A DNA stretch of 64,000 nucleotides from CAIVPM01 sp964615145 (GCA_964615145.1 CAZTOP010000008.1:22184-86183), one strand, 5' to 3'; numbered from the stretch's first letter, positions 7,224 through 17,550 are shown. The notes: a model not told the origin generated them from the letters alone. Made by a program: numbers and translations.

Positions 7224-8090
7224 ATGGAATTAGTTATCAAAAATCTTAGCAAAACATACAGCAATGGGGTTAAGGCTTTAAATAATATTAACTTAAATAT
7301 TAGTAAAGGAATGTTTGGTTTGCTTGGTCCTAATGGTGCTGGTAAAAGTACTTTAATGAGAACTATTGCAGCTTTGCAAAATGCAGATAGTGGCAGTATT
7401 TTTTTAGGAGATATTGATGTAATAAATCAAAAAAATGAACTAAGAAAAGTGTTGGGTTATTTGCCTCAGGATTTTGGTTTTTATCCAAAAGTTTCGGCAC
7501 TTGACCTGTTAAATCATTTTGCAGTGCTAAAAGGTATCAGTAATAAAACAGAACGTAAACAAATGGTAGATGCCTTATTACTGCAAACTAATTTGTATGA
7601 AGTAAGAAAAAGAAACGTGAGTGATTACAGTGGTGGTATGCGTCAGCGTTTTGGTATTGCACAGGCTTTATTGGGTAATCCTAAACTGATTATTGTGGAT
7701 GAACCCACAGCAGGATTAGACCCACAAGAAAGAAACAGGTTTCATAATATTTTAAGCGAAATTGGTGAACAGGTAATTGTAATTCTATCTACCCATATTG
7801 TAGATGATGTTAAAACATTGTGTAACCAAATGGTGGTAATGAACAGAGGTACTATTTTACTGGAAGGCACACCAAAACAAGCAGTGGAAGCCATACAGGG
7901 CAAAATATGGACAGCATCTATCAACAAAGAAGATTTAACCAGTTACAAAAAACAGTTCAACGTAATTTCTCAATACATTAACGAAGGGAAAATGACGGTT
8001 CACGTTTTTGCCAACTCACAACCATCGGCCGAGTTTGTTGCTACTGAAGCAGACTTAGAAGATGTTTACTTTTCGCATATTGGAAAGTAA
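7224..8090 (+). CDS. ABC transporter ATP-binding protein
   Basis: A 288-residue ABC ATPase that would power the permease encoded just downstream. The Walker A motif is GPNGAGKST (about residues 37-45), the signature is YSGGMRQRFGIAQAL and Walker B is LIIVDEPTAGLDP. The switch His is in STHIVDDV. About 70 extra C-terminal residues follow the nucleotide-binding fold. It belongs to the CcmA/NatA-like group that pairs with ABC-2 permeases. The downstream gene starts 99 bp later on the same strand, so they are probably one operon. The substrate cannot be deduced. Confidence 0.93.
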   Translation: MELVIKNLSKTYSNGVKALNNINLNISKGMFGLLGPNGAGKSTLMRTIAALQNADSGSIFLGDIDVINQKNELRKVLGYLPQDFGFYPKVSALDLLNHFAVLKGISNKTERKQMVDALLLQTNLYEVRKRNVSDYSGGMRQRFGIAQALLGNPKLIIVDEPTAGLDPQERNRFHNILSEIGEQVIVILSTHIVDDVKTLCNQMVVMNRGTILLEGTPKQAVEAIQGKIWTASINKEDLTSYKKQFNVISQYINEGKMTVHVFANSQPSAEFVATEADLEDVYFSHIGK

Positions 8091-8094
8091 TGGT

Positions 8095-8180
8095 TAATTG
8101 TTAGTGGTAAATTATTAATTAAGAACCACCTGTTAACAACAAACAAATAACAATTAACAACTATTCACTGATCATTAACT
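8095..8180. repeat. AT-rich TTAATTGTTA/ACAATTAACA intergenic repeat
   Basis: Between the two ABC genes lie GTTAATTGTTAG, AATTATTAATTAAG and ACAATTAACAACTATTCACTG, low-complexity words in both orientations that can fold back on themselves. Similar text is familiar from intergenic DNA of Bacteroidota. Its role, if any, is unknown. Confidence 0.4.
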
Positions 8181-8189
8181 GCTGATTTT

Positions 8190-11100
8190 ATGTTTAAAGA
8201 GATATTTTTATTTGAATTAAAACAAGGCTTAAAAAAGCCCTCTACCTATATATACTTTAGTATTTTATTTTTATTATCAATGATGCTTGGTTTAGGTGGT
8301 ACAGGTGCATTGTTTACTACCAGAAATGATAGTAATCTTATTATGAATTCGGCATCGGTAATATCTGGTATTTTATTAGTAAGCAGCAGTTCTATATTTA
8401 GTTTAATGACTAGTGTTTTATTGATATCTATCATGGCAAATGCTATACAAAAAGATTATGAGTATAATACACATCCACTTTTTTTTACCAAGCCTATTAC
8501 TAAATCAAGTTATTTTTTTGGACGATTTTTAAGTGTGTTTCTTTTAGCAGTATTTGTATTTAGTGGCTTACTAATTGGATATTATTTAGGCATTATACAC
8601 GCTGCGGGTACAAGCTATGTAGGAGCGTTTGAGTTTATTAATTTTATACAACCTTTCTTAATTTTTACCTTACCCAATGTATTTTTATTTGGCGTTATTT
8701 TCTTTTCGCTTACTACTTTTTTGCGTAATACTATGATGGCTTATATAGTAGCCATTATTTTAATGGTATTGCAAATAGCTACTGGTACTATAAGCTCAGA
8801 TATTGATAATAAAATGCTGGTAGCTGTATTAGAACCAACTGGCAGCAAGGCTTTGGGCTTAATAACAGAATACTGGAGCCCTGCCGAAAGAAATGCACGG
8901 CTCATTCCACTATCGGGTGCTTTGTTATACAACAGACTACTTTGGTTGGGGATTGCATTGCTTACAACTGCCATTAGTTATTATGGCTTCAATTTTTCGC
9001 AATTTTTACAACCTTTTCAGTTATTTAAAAGAAAAAAAGCAGAGGAACAACCCTCGCAAGTGTTATTAAATAGCTTAAGTGAATTGCCAACAGTGCATCA
9101 AGATTTTAGTGTCAAAAATGCTTTACAACAAGCTTGGTATTTAGGTTGTTTTGAGTTTAAAAAATTAAATCGTACTGTATTTTTTATAGTAATGTGCTTG
9201 TTAAGTATTGGCACTATGCTTTTAATTGTAAAGTATATGGATGCTATGTACGATTCGCCAACTTATATGGTTACATATAAAGTACTGGAAGAGGCAGTGG
9301 GCTCTTTGGATTTATATGCTATGATTTTTATAATTTTTTACAGTGGCACCATTATTTGGCGAGATAGAGAAACTAAAATGGTAGAACTGGTTGGAGCCAC
9401 TCCTATTAGTAACGGTTCATTGTTTTTATCAAAATGGATTGGTTTAGAGCTTGGATTTATTTTGCTTTCGGTTATAGGTGCTTTTTGTGGTATATTGATT
9501 CAATTATATAATGGTTTTTATCATATCGATTTTTCACAATATCTGGTTTTTATATTAAAAGGTATTGCATCGAGTAGTGTACTGATTACATTTTGTCTTG
9601 CAGTACAGGTGTATTCTCCTAACAAGTTTTTAGGTTTCTTTTTTGTGCTGATTCCAATTGTAATTATGCCCATAATATTCAGTTTACTGGAATGGGATGT
9701 TTTTTTATTAGACTTTAATAGCAGTGGCGATTCAAGCGAGTATTCTGATATGAACGGTTATGGAACTACCTTTATTGAATGGCCTGTTTTTAGAACTTAC
9801 TGGACAAGTATTGCCGTTTTTCTGGCTATGTTAGCCATTTTGGTTTATGCAAGAGGAAAGGAAAAATCGCTTGTTGGCAGATTTAGATTATCGAAATACT
9901 TTTTTGGAGCAAAGTATATGCTTTATATGCTTGCCAGCTTTATCGTTATTGCAGTTTTAGGGTATTACATTTATTATGAAAAAAGAATTGTAAAAACTCA
10001 TATTTCAGCAAAAACAGCAGAAAAAAACAGGGCTGAATTTGAAAAAAAATATAAAAAATACGAAACCTTATTACAACCAAGAATTGTAGCCACAGTAGTA
10101 AACCTTGATATGTTTACCAAAACAAAACAACTACATGTTGCTGGTGTTTACACTTTGGTTAATAAGCATGCTGTTGCCATTGATAGCTTGTATATTGATT
10201 ATATAGGTGGTAAAAAAAGTTCTTACAATTTTTCTAAACTTAATCCAACTGTGGGTTATAAAGAGGTATTGAAAGATGAGGAAAATGGCATTAAAATTTT
10301 AAAACTTGAGCATCCTTTACAACCCAATGACTCTATTATTTTCGAATTTGATGTTTGGTATAAACCGCTTAGTTATTTCGATAAAGTAAATTCACCCATT
10401 CAAGCTAATGGCACATTCATTAACAATGAATTTTTCCCAAGTTTTGGATATAATGAAGGAGATGAGCTCAGCGAAAACAGGGCAAGAAAAGAATATAACC
10501 TGAAGCCAAAGCCACGAATGGCAAAGGTTACAGACTCGGCAGCAAGAATGAACAACTACATTTCAAGCGATGCTGACTGGATAAGATTTGAAACAACGGT
10601 TAGTACAGATGAAGGACAAATTGCAATAGCACCTGGTTATTTGCAAAAAGAGTGGATAAAAGATGGCAGACATTATTACAGTTATAAAATGGATAGCCCA
10701 ATTCTTAATTTCTATTCTTTTTTAAGTGCAGCCTACCAAGTAAAAAAAGATAGCTGGAAGGGAATTAGTTTAGAAATTTATTATAACAAGGGTCACGAGT
10801 ATAATATAGATAGAATGATGAAAGGAATGAAAAAGGCTTTGGAATATTATACCACCAATTTTGGTCCTTATCAGCATCGACAAGTAAGAATTATTGAATT
10901 TCCAAGGTATCAATCATTTGCTCAATCATTCCCTAATACCATTCCTTTCTCTGAATCTATAGGTTTTATCACAAAAGTTGATGATGAAGATCCATTAAGT
11001 ATAGATGTTCCGTTTTATGTTACAGCACACGAGGTAGCTCATCAATGGTGGGCACATCAAGTAATTGGTGGCAATGTACAAGGTAGTGTTTTAATGAGTG

Positions 11101-11876
11101 AAACCATGAGTCAGTACAGTGCTTTGATGGTAATGGAAAAAGAGTATGGAAAGGATGCCATGAAGAAGTTCCTGAAATACGAAATGGACAAATATTTAAA
11201 AGGAAGAACTTTTGAAAGTAAAAATGAAATGCCACTGATGCTGGCAGAAAATCAACAATATATTCATTACAATAAAGGTAGTGTGGTAATGTATGCACTA
11301 AAAGATTATTTAGGGGAAGCAACCCTGAATAATGCTATTAAAGAATATTTAAACAAAACTAAATTTACTGGACCTGTTTATACTAATTCAATTGAGTTTG
11401 TTAATTACATAAAAAAAGCAACACCCGACAGTTTACAATATTTAGTAACAGATTTATTTGAGAAGATTACTTTATACGAAAACTATGTTAAAAAACTAGA
11501 CTATAAGAAAATTAGTGATAAAGAATATAAGGTAAGTATAACAGTGGGTTGTGCTAAGTTCTATGCAGACAGCACTGGCAATTTAACCAAAGCTACAGTG
11601 AATGACTATGTTGATATTGGTATATTCACAATGCAAAAAATTAAAAATAAAGACATAGAGAAACCATTACTATTTACCAGAGTAAAAATGAATGCACCAG
11701 AAAAAACATTTGAGTTTACTGTAACTGAAAAGCCTGTATCTGCTGGCATTGACCCATACTTAAAGTTAATTGACAGAACACCTAAAAACAATGTTTGCAA
11801 GTTTGGAGAAACGCCTTCAAAACCTAATCTTGATTTAAATGGGAAAGATCTTAGTATTATTATTGGAGGAGAATAA
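8190..11876 (+). CDS. ABC-2 permease fused to an M1-family aminopeptidase
   Basis: A 1228-residue membrane protein. The first about 600 residues hold two ABC-2 type blocks with many membrane helices. The C-terminal about 600 residues are a gluzincin of the M1 aminopeptidase clan: AHEVAHQWWAHQ gives the zinc motif HEVAH at 947-951, and the third ligand is Glu971 in MSETMSQYSA. The spacing is one residue longer than in classical M1 enzymes. That is usual, as far as I know, for this fused family in Bacteroidota. The peptidase should face the periplasm. With the ATPase upstream it probably forms an export or peptide-processing complex; the substrate is unknown. Confidence 0.9.
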   Translation: MFKEIFLFELKQGLKKPSTYIYFSILFLLSMMLGLGGTGALFTTRNDSNLIMNSASVISGILLVSSSSIFSLMTSVLLISIMANAIQKDYEYNTHPLFFTKPITKSSYFFGRFLSVFLLAVFVFSGLLIGYYLGIIHAAGTSYVGAFEFINFIQPFLIFTLPNVFLFGVIFFSLTTFLRNTMMAYIVAIILMVLQIATGTISSDIDNKMLVAVLEPTGSKALGLITEYWSPAERNARLIPLSGALLYNRLLWLGIALLTTAISYYGFNFSQFLQPFQLFKRKKAEEQPSQVLLNSLSELPTVHQDFSVKNALQQAWYLGCFEFKKLNRTVFFIVMCLLSIGTMLLIVKYMDAMYDSPTYMVTYKVLEEAVGSLDLYAMIFIIFYSGTIIWRDRETKMVELVGATPISNGSLFLSKWIGLELGFILLSVIGAFCGILIQLYNGFYHIDFSQYLVFILKGIASSSVLITFCLAVQVYSPNKFLGFFFVLIPIVIMPIIFSLLEWDVFLLDFNSSGDSSEYSDMNGYGTTFIEWPVFRTYWTSIAVFLAMLAILVYARGKEKSLVGRFRLSKYFFGAKYMLYMLASFIVIAVLGYYIYYEKRIVKTHISAKTAEKNRAEFEKKYKKYETLLQPRIVATVVNLDMFTKTKQLHVAGVYTLVNKHAVAIDSLYIDYIGGKKSSYNFSKLNPTVGYKEVLKDEENGIKILKLEHPLQPNDSIIFEFDVWYKPLSYFDKVNSPIQANGTFINNEFFPSFGYNEGDELSENRARKEYNLKPKPRMAKVTDSAARMNNYISSDADWIRFETTVSTDEGQIAIAPGYLQKEWIKDGRHYYSYKMDSPILNFYSFLSAAYQVKKDSWKGISLEIYYNKGHEYNIDRMMKGMKKALEYYTTNFGPYQHRQVRIIEFPRYQSFAQSFPNTIPFSESIGFITKVDDEDPLSIDVPFYVTAHEVAHQWWAHQVIGGNVQGSVLMSETMSQYSALMVMEKEYGKDAMKKFLKYEMDKYLKGRTFESKNEMPLMLAENQQYIHYNKGSVVMYALKDYLGEATLNNAIKEYLNKTKFTGPVYTNSIEFVNYIKKATPDSLQYLVTDLFEKITLYENYVKKLDYKKISDKEYKVSITVGCAKFYADSTGNLTKATVNDYVDIGIFTMQKIKNKDIEKPLLFTRVKMNAPEKTFEFTVTEKPVSAGIDPYLKLIDRTPKNNVCKFGETPSKPNLDLNGKDLSIIIGGE

Positions 11877-11891
11877 TGCTAAATAAAAATT

Positions 11892-11936
11892 AGGTTCAAG
11901 AGTAGATGAAATTATGAATTGGGTACTCCTGAACCT
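11892..11936. terminator. Shared terminator between convergent genes
   Basis: AGGTTCAAGAGTA (11892-11904) pairs with TACTCCTGAACCT (11924-11936) with one internal mismatch. A T-rich run follows on the plus strand and an A-rich run precedes, so it can end both the permease gene and the convergent yajQ-like gene. Confidence 0.65.
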
Positions 11937-11962
11937 TATTTTAATTATAAAAAAGAAACGTG

Positions 11963-12454
11963 TTACCCTTTCATATTTTCATATTGTAATGGCACACCAA
12001 AATTGCTGCTTCTGCACAAAGCAATTACGTCTTGCAAATCATCAATTTTTTTTGCAGTAACACGAATAATATTATCCATAATTGCAGCCTGAACTTTTAA
12101 GCCACTATCCTTAATTGCTTTTACAATTTTTTTTGCATCATCTTGTTTAAGCCCATTGCGAACAGTAACTTCTTGCTTTACAATTTTTCCGCTTGGGTAA
12201 GGTTCCTTACTAAAATCAAAAGCATTTGCATCAATACCTTGTTTAATTCCACGAGAAAGAATAACATCAGTTACTTGCTGAATTTTCATGTCGCTTTCTG
12301 CTTCAACTTTAATAATAAAATTCTTTTTATCAAGTTCCATATCAAAATGAGAACCCCGAAAATCAAAGCGATTCTGAATTTCTTTTTTTACAACATTGAT
12401 AGCATTATCTAATGTTTGTAAATCAACTTTGCTTGCAATATCAAATGATGGCAT
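11963..12454 (-). CDS. yajQ: YajQ family nucleotide-binding protein
   Basis: A 163-residue protein matching the YajQ family (UPF0234) along its whole length: MPSFDIASKVDLQTLDNAINVVKKEI at the start, NRFDFRGSHF, and the duplicated ferredoxin-like fold. YajQ proteins bind nucleotides, and some bind cyclic di-GMP and act with a transcription factor; that role is not shown for Bacteroidota. The length is normal. It is a monocistronic gene on the minus strand, convergent with the permease-peptidase gene. Confidence 0.93.
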   Translation of the reverse strand: MPSFDIASKVDLQTLDNAINVVKKEIQNRFDFRGSHFDMELDKKNFIIKVEAESDMKIQQVTDVILSRGIKQGIDANAFDFSKEPYPSGKIVKQEVTVRNGLKQDDAKKIVKAIKDSGLKVQAAIMDNIIRVTAKKIDDLQDVIALCRSSNFGVPLQYENMKG

Positions 12455-12610
12455 ATAACTATAAAATTATTAATTGTTAATATGTATGTTTATAAAAAAT
12501 CAAAATTATGGAATATTGAACGCTCTTAATCTATAAAAAATTTCAAAAAAATAATTTTACAACTGTTTTTCAGCTGAAATAAATATCCTTGAATATGAAT
12601 AAAAATCATC

Positions 12611-15475
12611 TTATTCAATAATCAATTTCTCTCTTAACTCCTCCCCTTCTGTCGTTATTATCTCAACAATATAAACCCCGCTTTTCAATTGTTTGGTGCT
12701 TAAAGTTTGATGTTCAGCTGTAGCAGTCAATTGAATTATTCTTCTTCCCAAACCATCAACAATATTAACTTGTTTTAAATTTTTAGCCTCAATTGTAATA
12801 AAATTTTTTGCTGGATTTGGATATATAGAAATTGGGTTGGTTAATGTTGTTAAGTTTAAATTTTTAATATCACTATAAGTTTTGCTACCATTATTATCTA
12901 CTATTTCTAATCTATAATAAAGAGTTGATAACATCTTATTATTTGGCAAAATATCAATAAAATTATATTCTGACTTACCAACAGCATTAACTTTTCCAAC
13001 ATTTATAAATGTTCTGCTGTCATCACTTCTTTGCACATTAAAATATGAAGTATTTATTTCAGATAAAGTAGCCCAAGTATTTAGAACCTGTTTTTCATTT
13101 TTCAATTTAATTTCAAAATGCTTCAGTATTACAGGTAAGTTTACAGGTGCTAACCCTTTAACTTGAACATTTTTTATTACCGCGTACCTTCCTGCACTTG
13201 TGCTTCCACAACTTAAATAAATTCTGATGGTGAGTGTTTCTCCTGCATTTAGTTGAACGCCATTTCCAGCATTTAATGCAAATCCATATTGCAAATTATT
13301 TGACCCATTGGAAGTTGCTGTTACTATTATTGGTTTAGTAAAACCACCATTTGCAGTACCAGGGAATGCTGTGCCTGTTACATCTCTTCCACTTGTTACA
13401 TCTGTAGAATCTAATGTGAAATTAGATTTAGAGTACACAACTGCAATTTTAGTTCCTGAAGTAGAACCATAATATCCAATTAATGCTACCAAAGAATCTA
13501 TTCTTACAGCATAATTTGCATCAGGCTTTATTGTAAATTGCTCATATAGTGTTCGATTAAGGGAAGAACCGCTACCTCCAGCTGCTGTTGTCCATAATCC
13601 ATCTCCAGCAATTGAAGGAGCAATTGCTTGTCCATAAAGGGAAGAGTATGCAGGTACAGCAACTACTTGGGTGCCATTAGATAAGTTTAGTCTGTTTAGG
13701 GTAGGAATTGTTGGCAATAGCCCAGTTGCTCTAAATGAAGCATTGTCCAGGTTATTGTTTGTAAAATCCCATTGTTGCAATACATCAAAACTTAATAAAG
13801 GCGTACTTTGTGTAACACCACTTACAAAAACCGTATCTGAAATTGCACTTGGTGATTCGTGCAAAATTTTACCCGAATAATTTCCTGCACTTGAAGCATT
13901 TAATCGTACATAGATTACGGTATTGCTAACATTTCCTAAAGTTTGATTGAGTACGATGGTATTAGTATTCCAATTTGCATTATCGATACTAATTTCAAAA
14001 TTTGCAGGTGCTGTAACAGCTATATTTCCTAATAAATTTACACCAGAAAGAATATAAGATTGACTGCTACTTGGTGCTGTTGAACCTTGTAAGAAATTAG
14101 TTAAATTATGATTGTTGATTATAATTGTTGGTGTTGAAGAAATTTCAATAGTATCTGTATAAGTTGTATTGGAACCAGACAGATACGCTTTTATATAGTA
14201 GTAATAAGTGAATCCAGCAGGTGGAACAGCATCAGTTCCACCAAAATTAATGGCTGTGTCATTGGTTGCTGTTATTGTGCTTAATAAACTAAAACTAGCT
14301 TTATTGTTTGTAGATTTATATAGCTCATACGTAATGCCAGTTAATGGCCAGCTAATGTTCCAAGAAAAGTTGGCATTAGCACCTACTTTAATTCCTTTAA
14401 AATTGGAAACAGCAATTTCAGTATTTGGGCTACTACAAAAATCAGTTCTTACACTACAAGGATTCCAACCATTCAGTATATTCAGTACGTTGTATCCAAT
14501 AGTATCAATATCGGCAAATTGTTTGCTCCAAGCCACACGATTCGAAACATCAACTAATGTTCCATCAAACTTTTTGCTTTTATATTCAGCATAAGTAATA
14601 AGACTGGTATTTGTACCTGCATCCCAAATACTCCATCCAAGTGGATTTATGCTACTACTCATTGTTGTATTTATAAATACAACTTTATTATTTGCAGTAA
14701 TACCACTAGTTGAATTATTCCAGGGTCTGCCAAGATAGTATGATGTAACACCAGTGTTTGCAGGTATTTTACAATCTTTAAATACATAACCATAGGCTTG
14801 TCCAATTGTTGTGTTTGCTGCTGTTATGTATGAATTTCCAGTTGCTGCCCTTGATTTTGGGAAAATAACACAACTATCAAAAACATCTATAGAACTTCCA
14901 AAAATAAAATCAACTATACCATCTATATAACACTTATAGTAATAGTGTCTTGCATTCGTTGCTCCTTTTGTGTAAAGTGTATCTTGCATACCAGTAAATC
15001 TACAATTCTTAAAAGCAGACCTATCGGCATTAATTACTACAGCCACAGCCTGAGTACCAGTAACCCCTGCTGATACAGCACTATCATAATTGAAAGTATT
15101 GGCAAAGCTAATATTTACAGCTACAAAATCTGCAGCGTTAATTGTTACGCTAGCACTATTTTGAGTGCCTAATGTACCACCTCCGGGTGTAGGTTTACCG
15201 GCATAATCATCATAAAAAACTATAACGTTTGCAACACTTTCTCCGATTAATTGGATATTGGGTTTATTGGAAGGTATATTTACTTTTTCGTAATACTTAC
15301 CGTTTTTGATAAAAATTACCCAAGGTGTTGAACTATTTGTTGGTGCTGCATCAATCGATGCCTGAATTGTTGTAAAATCCCCTGAACCATCCTTAGCTAC
15401 AATTTTATTAATTTGTGCATTCACACAAAACGACAGTAAAAATACACTCCATAGAGTGACTAATTTCTTTTTCAT
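12611..15475 (-). CDS. Secreted pectinesterase (CE8) with T9SS sorting domain
   Basis: A 954-residue secreted carbohydrate esterase that would demethylate pectin. A signal peptide ends near residue 20 (LLSFCVNAQ). The CE8 beta-helix covers about residues 22-340: GTQAVA, QDTLYT and VDFIFG carry the catalytic Gln and Asp residues and LGRPW the substrate-binding Arg. A fibronectin-like part (about 355-450) follows, then a domain around PANFEISIDNANW and a beta-sandwich around residues 560-790. The end (SIYPNPAKNFITIEA...SGVYIVEI...EKLIIE) is a type A T9SS sorting domain. A second pectinesterase at 41208-46955 shares the same order of modules. A LacI-operator-like site lies 74 bp upstream. Confidence 0.92.
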   Translation of the reverse strand: MKKKLVTLWSVFLLSFCVNAQINKIVAKDGSGDFTTIQASIDAAPTNSSTPWVIFIKNGKYYEKVNIPSNKPNIQLIGESVANVIVFYDDYAGKPTPGGGTLGTQNSASVTINAADFVAVNISFANTFNYDSAVSAGVTGTQAVAVVINADRSAFKNCRFTGMQDTLYTKGATNARHYYYKCYIDGIVDFIFGSSIDVFDSCVIFPKSRAATGNSYITAANTTIGQAYGYVFKDCKIPANTGVTSYYLGRPWNNSTSGITANNKVVFINTTMSSSINPLGWSIWDAGTNTSLITYAEYKSKKFDGTLVDVSNRVAWSKQFADIDTIGYNVLNILNGWNPCSVRTDFCSSPNTEIAVSNFKGIKVGANANFSWNISWPLTGITYELYKSTNNKASFSLLSTITATNDTAINFGGTDAVPPAGFTYYYYIKAYLSGSNTTYTDTIEISSTPTIIINNHNLTNFLQGSTAPSSSQSYILSGVNLLGNIAVTAPANFEISIDNANWNTNTIVLNQTLGNVSNTVIYVRLNASSAGNYSGKILHESPSAISDTVFVSGVTQSTPLLSFDVLQQWDFTNNNLDNASFRATGLLPTIPTLNRLNLSNGTQVVAVPAYSSLYGQAIAPSIAGDGLWTTAAGGSGSSLNRTLYEQFTIKPDANYAVRIDSLVALIGYYGSTSGTKIAVVYSKSNFTLDSTDVTSGRDVTGTAFPGTANGGFTKPIIVTATSNGSNNLQYGFALNAGNGVQLNAGETLTIRIYLSCGSTSAGRYAVIKNVQVKGLAPVNLPVILKHFEIKLKNEKQVLNTWATLSEINTSYFNVQRSDDSRTFINVGKVNAVGKSEYNFIDILPNNKMLSTLYYRLEIVDNNGSKTYSDIKNLNLTTLTNPISIYPNPAKNFITIEAKNLKQVNIVDGLGRRIIQLTATAEHQTLSTKQLKSGVYIVEIITTEGEELREKLIIE

Positions 15476-15548
15476 ACACTAACAATCTTTAGGGCTTGAA
15501 GGTAGTTTATTTAAATATTGGGAGTTTAAAACCCAATGTTCTAAATTA

Positions 15549-15562
15549 TGCAATCGATAATC
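15549..15562 (-). promoter_or_regulatory. LacI-operator-like site upstream of pectinesterase
   Basis: TGCAATCGATAATC starts 74 bp before the start codon. The first 11 bases, TGCAATCGATA, are identical to a site upstream of the other pectinesterase at 41052. The CG-centred half-site TGCAATCG is like operators of LacI-family regulators. No LacI gene is in the window. Confidence 0.45.
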
Positions 15563-15585
15563 AATTATTATAATTAAAAAAGCGA

Positions 15586-16860
15586 TTAAATTTTCCAATC
15601 CACAATTTCGTTAGCAAATTCTTTTCTATAGGGTGTAGTAATTCTGATGTAGTTATCGCTGTAACCTTCCATCATTCCATTTTTATCTGCATCCTCAAAC
15701 AATACTTTTCTATTTTGCCCAATAAATAAGTTATTGAAATATTGTTGTTTCATAAAACTTAAATTTCTTAAAGTTTTATTCCTTTCATTTCGGATATTAA
15801 CAGGAACTATATTGTCCATTTCTACTGCCAGCGTATTATCTCTTTCGGAATATGTAAAAACGTGCAAATAGCTAATATCTAGTTGATGCAAGTAGTCGAA
15901 TGTTTCTTTAAAATGCTCATCTGTTTCTCCAGGGAAACCAACAATTACATCAACACCAATTGAACAATGTGGAATTAGTTGTTTTATTAGTGAAACTTTA
16001 TCTGAATATAAATCACGTTTATACCTTCTTCGCATTAATCCTAAAATAGCATCACTTCCACTTTGCAAAGGAATATGAAAATGGGGCATAAATTTTTTGC
16101 TTTTTGCCACAAACTCAATAATCTCGTTACTTAACAAATTAGGTTCAATCGATGAAATTCTGTAACGCTGTATTGTTTGAACTTTGTCTAATTGATTAAT
16201 TAATTCGAAAAAAGTTTCTTGATAAGTTTTTTCTCCTTGCTCTCCCCTACCAAAATCGCCTAGGTTTACACCAGTGAGTACAATTTCTTTTACTCCTTTA
16301 GCACCCAACGATTTTGCAGTATTAACAACATTTTCAATAGTATCACTCCTGCTTTTACCCCTTGCCTGAGGAATTGTACAAAAGCTGCAATTATAATTAC
16401 ACCCATCTTGTACTTTCAAAAATGTTCTTGTTCTGTCTGCTACAGAAAATGATGAAGTGAATCCAGATACATCTTCAATATCGCAACTTGAAATTTTACC
16501 ACTATCATTTAATGTTAATTCTCTTAAATGAGCAGCAATATTAAATTTTTCAGCAGCTCCTAATACAAGATTAACACCAGGTATTTCTGCTATTTGTTTT
16601 GGTTTTAACTGTGCATAACATCCAGTAATTACCACTAAACTTTCAGGAGACTTTCTATTAATTCTTCTCACAAGTTGCCTGCATTCCTTATCTGCATTAT
16701 CTGTTACAGAGCAAGTATTAATTACATATACATCAGCAATATCTGTGAAATCTTTTTTTTCAAAACCTTCTGTTTCCAGCATCCTGCTTAATGTAGAAGT
16801 TTCAGAATAATTGAGTTTGCAACCTAAAGTATGAAAAGCAACTGTTCTTTGTTTTTGCAT
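15586..16860 (-). CDS. mtaB: tRNA t6A37 methylthiotransferase MtaB
   Basis: A radical-SAM enzyme of about 424 residues that adds a methylthio group to t6A at position 37 of tRNA. The N-terminal UPF0004 domain has Cys ligands in LGCKLNYSE, NTCSVTDNAD and GCYAQ for the second cluster. The radical SAM motif is CNYNCSFC, followed by TIPQARGKSRS, which is typical of MtaB. The C-terminal TRAM part is short. I place the start at the ATG at 16860 (MQKQRTVAFH) rather than a TTG three codons upstream. It is transcribed alone; the hairpin at 16907-16929 separates it from the PUR gene. Confidence 0.92.
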   Translation of the reverse strand: MQKQRTVAFHTLGCKLNYSETSTLSRMLETEGFEKKDFTDIADVYVINTCSVTDNADKECRQLVRRINRKSPESLVVITGCYAQLKPKQIAEIPGVNLVLGAAEKFNIAAHLRELTLNDSGKISSCDIEDVSGFTSSFSVADRTRTFLKVQDGCNYNCSFCTIPQARGKSRSDTIENVVNTAKSLGAKGVKEIVLTGVNLGDFGRGEQGEKTYQETFFELINQLDKVQTIQRYRISSIEPNLLSNEIIEFVAKSKKFMPHFHIPLQSGSDAILGLMRRRYKRDLYSDKVSLIKQLIPHCSIGVDVIVGFPGETDEHFKETFDYLHQLDISYLHVFTYSERDNTLAVEMDNIVPVNIRNERNKTLRNLSFMKQQYFNNLFIGQNRKVLFEDADKNGMMEGYSDNYIRITTPYRKEFANEIVDWKI

Positions 16861-16906
16861 AAGCCGCAAAAATAATCGTTTCTACACAGATATTTTGCTA
16901 ACAAAA

Positions 16907-16929
16907 AAGTCTCATAAAATATGAGACTT
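16907..16929 (-). terminator. Terminator of the PUR-protein gene
   Basis: AAGTCTCATA (16907-16916) and TATGAGACTT (16920-16929) form a perfect 10-bp stem with a 3-bp loop. On the minus strand it is followed by TTTTTT. It lies downstream of the stop at 16965 and upstream of the mtaB start. Confidence 0.8.
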
Positions 16930-16964
16930 GGAAAATTATATAACAAACAAAATAAATTTTGGTT

Positions 16965-17405
16965 TTACCACTTATCTACTTGTTCACTAGAGATATTAAC
17001 ACTTGATGTGTCTGTAAAAGTGTTGGAAACTTCCTTCGCTACATCGGCAACAGTCTCTGTACTTGATTCTATATTGGTTACAGGAGTATAACCTTCACCT
17101 TCGGGATATTCGTGATTAAATGCATCAAAATCAAAGTTTGGCATTAACTCTGTTTTTACATAATCCACAGTTTCACCTAGAGCTTTAACAAATTTGTTGA
17201 AGTCTTCTTTGTAAACAAAAACCTTGTGTCTATCATAACCATTGTCATCAAACCTTTTTCTGCTTTCTGTTATAGTTAAAAAATAGTCGTTTCCTCGGGT
17301 AGCTCTTACATCAAAAAAATAGGTTCTTCTTTTGCCGGCTTTAATTCTTTTACTGTAAACACTTTCTTGTTTTCTTTCGTCTAGGTTGTTTTGTTCGTAA
17401 GGCAC
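16965..17405 (-). CDS. PUR-family DNA/RNA-binding protein (DUF3276)
   Basis: A 146-residue protein of the PUR-alpha-like family found throughout Bacteroidota and in spirochaetes. It has the conserved segments ESVYSKRIKAGKRRTYFFDV, DYFLTITESRKR and HKVFVYKEDFNKF, a single PUR repeat that binds nucleic acid as a dimer. The C-terminal about 45 residues are acidic and low in complexity (YPEGEGYTPVTN onwards) and probably disordered. The physiological role in this phylum is poorly known. It is divergent from pckA, with 178 bp between the two start codons. Confidence 0.9.
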   Translation of the reverse strand: MPYEQNNLDERKQESVYSKRIKAGKRRTYFFDVRATRGNDYFLTITESRKRFDDNGYDRHKVFVYKEDFNKFVKALGETVDYVKTELMPNFDFDAFNHEYPEGEGYTPVTNIESSTETVADVAKEVSNTFTDTSSVNISSEQVDKW

Positions 17406-17550
17406 AATTAGTAAAGTTTTGTTCTTTTAATGATTATTTTGAGCAACAAATATAATATTGTTTAGCAATTACCAAAATTTGTAACGATTAGTTTATCAGA
17501 AAAATCTGTGTAAGATATACACATTTATTTTTTTCTAAAACGTTTGCGTC

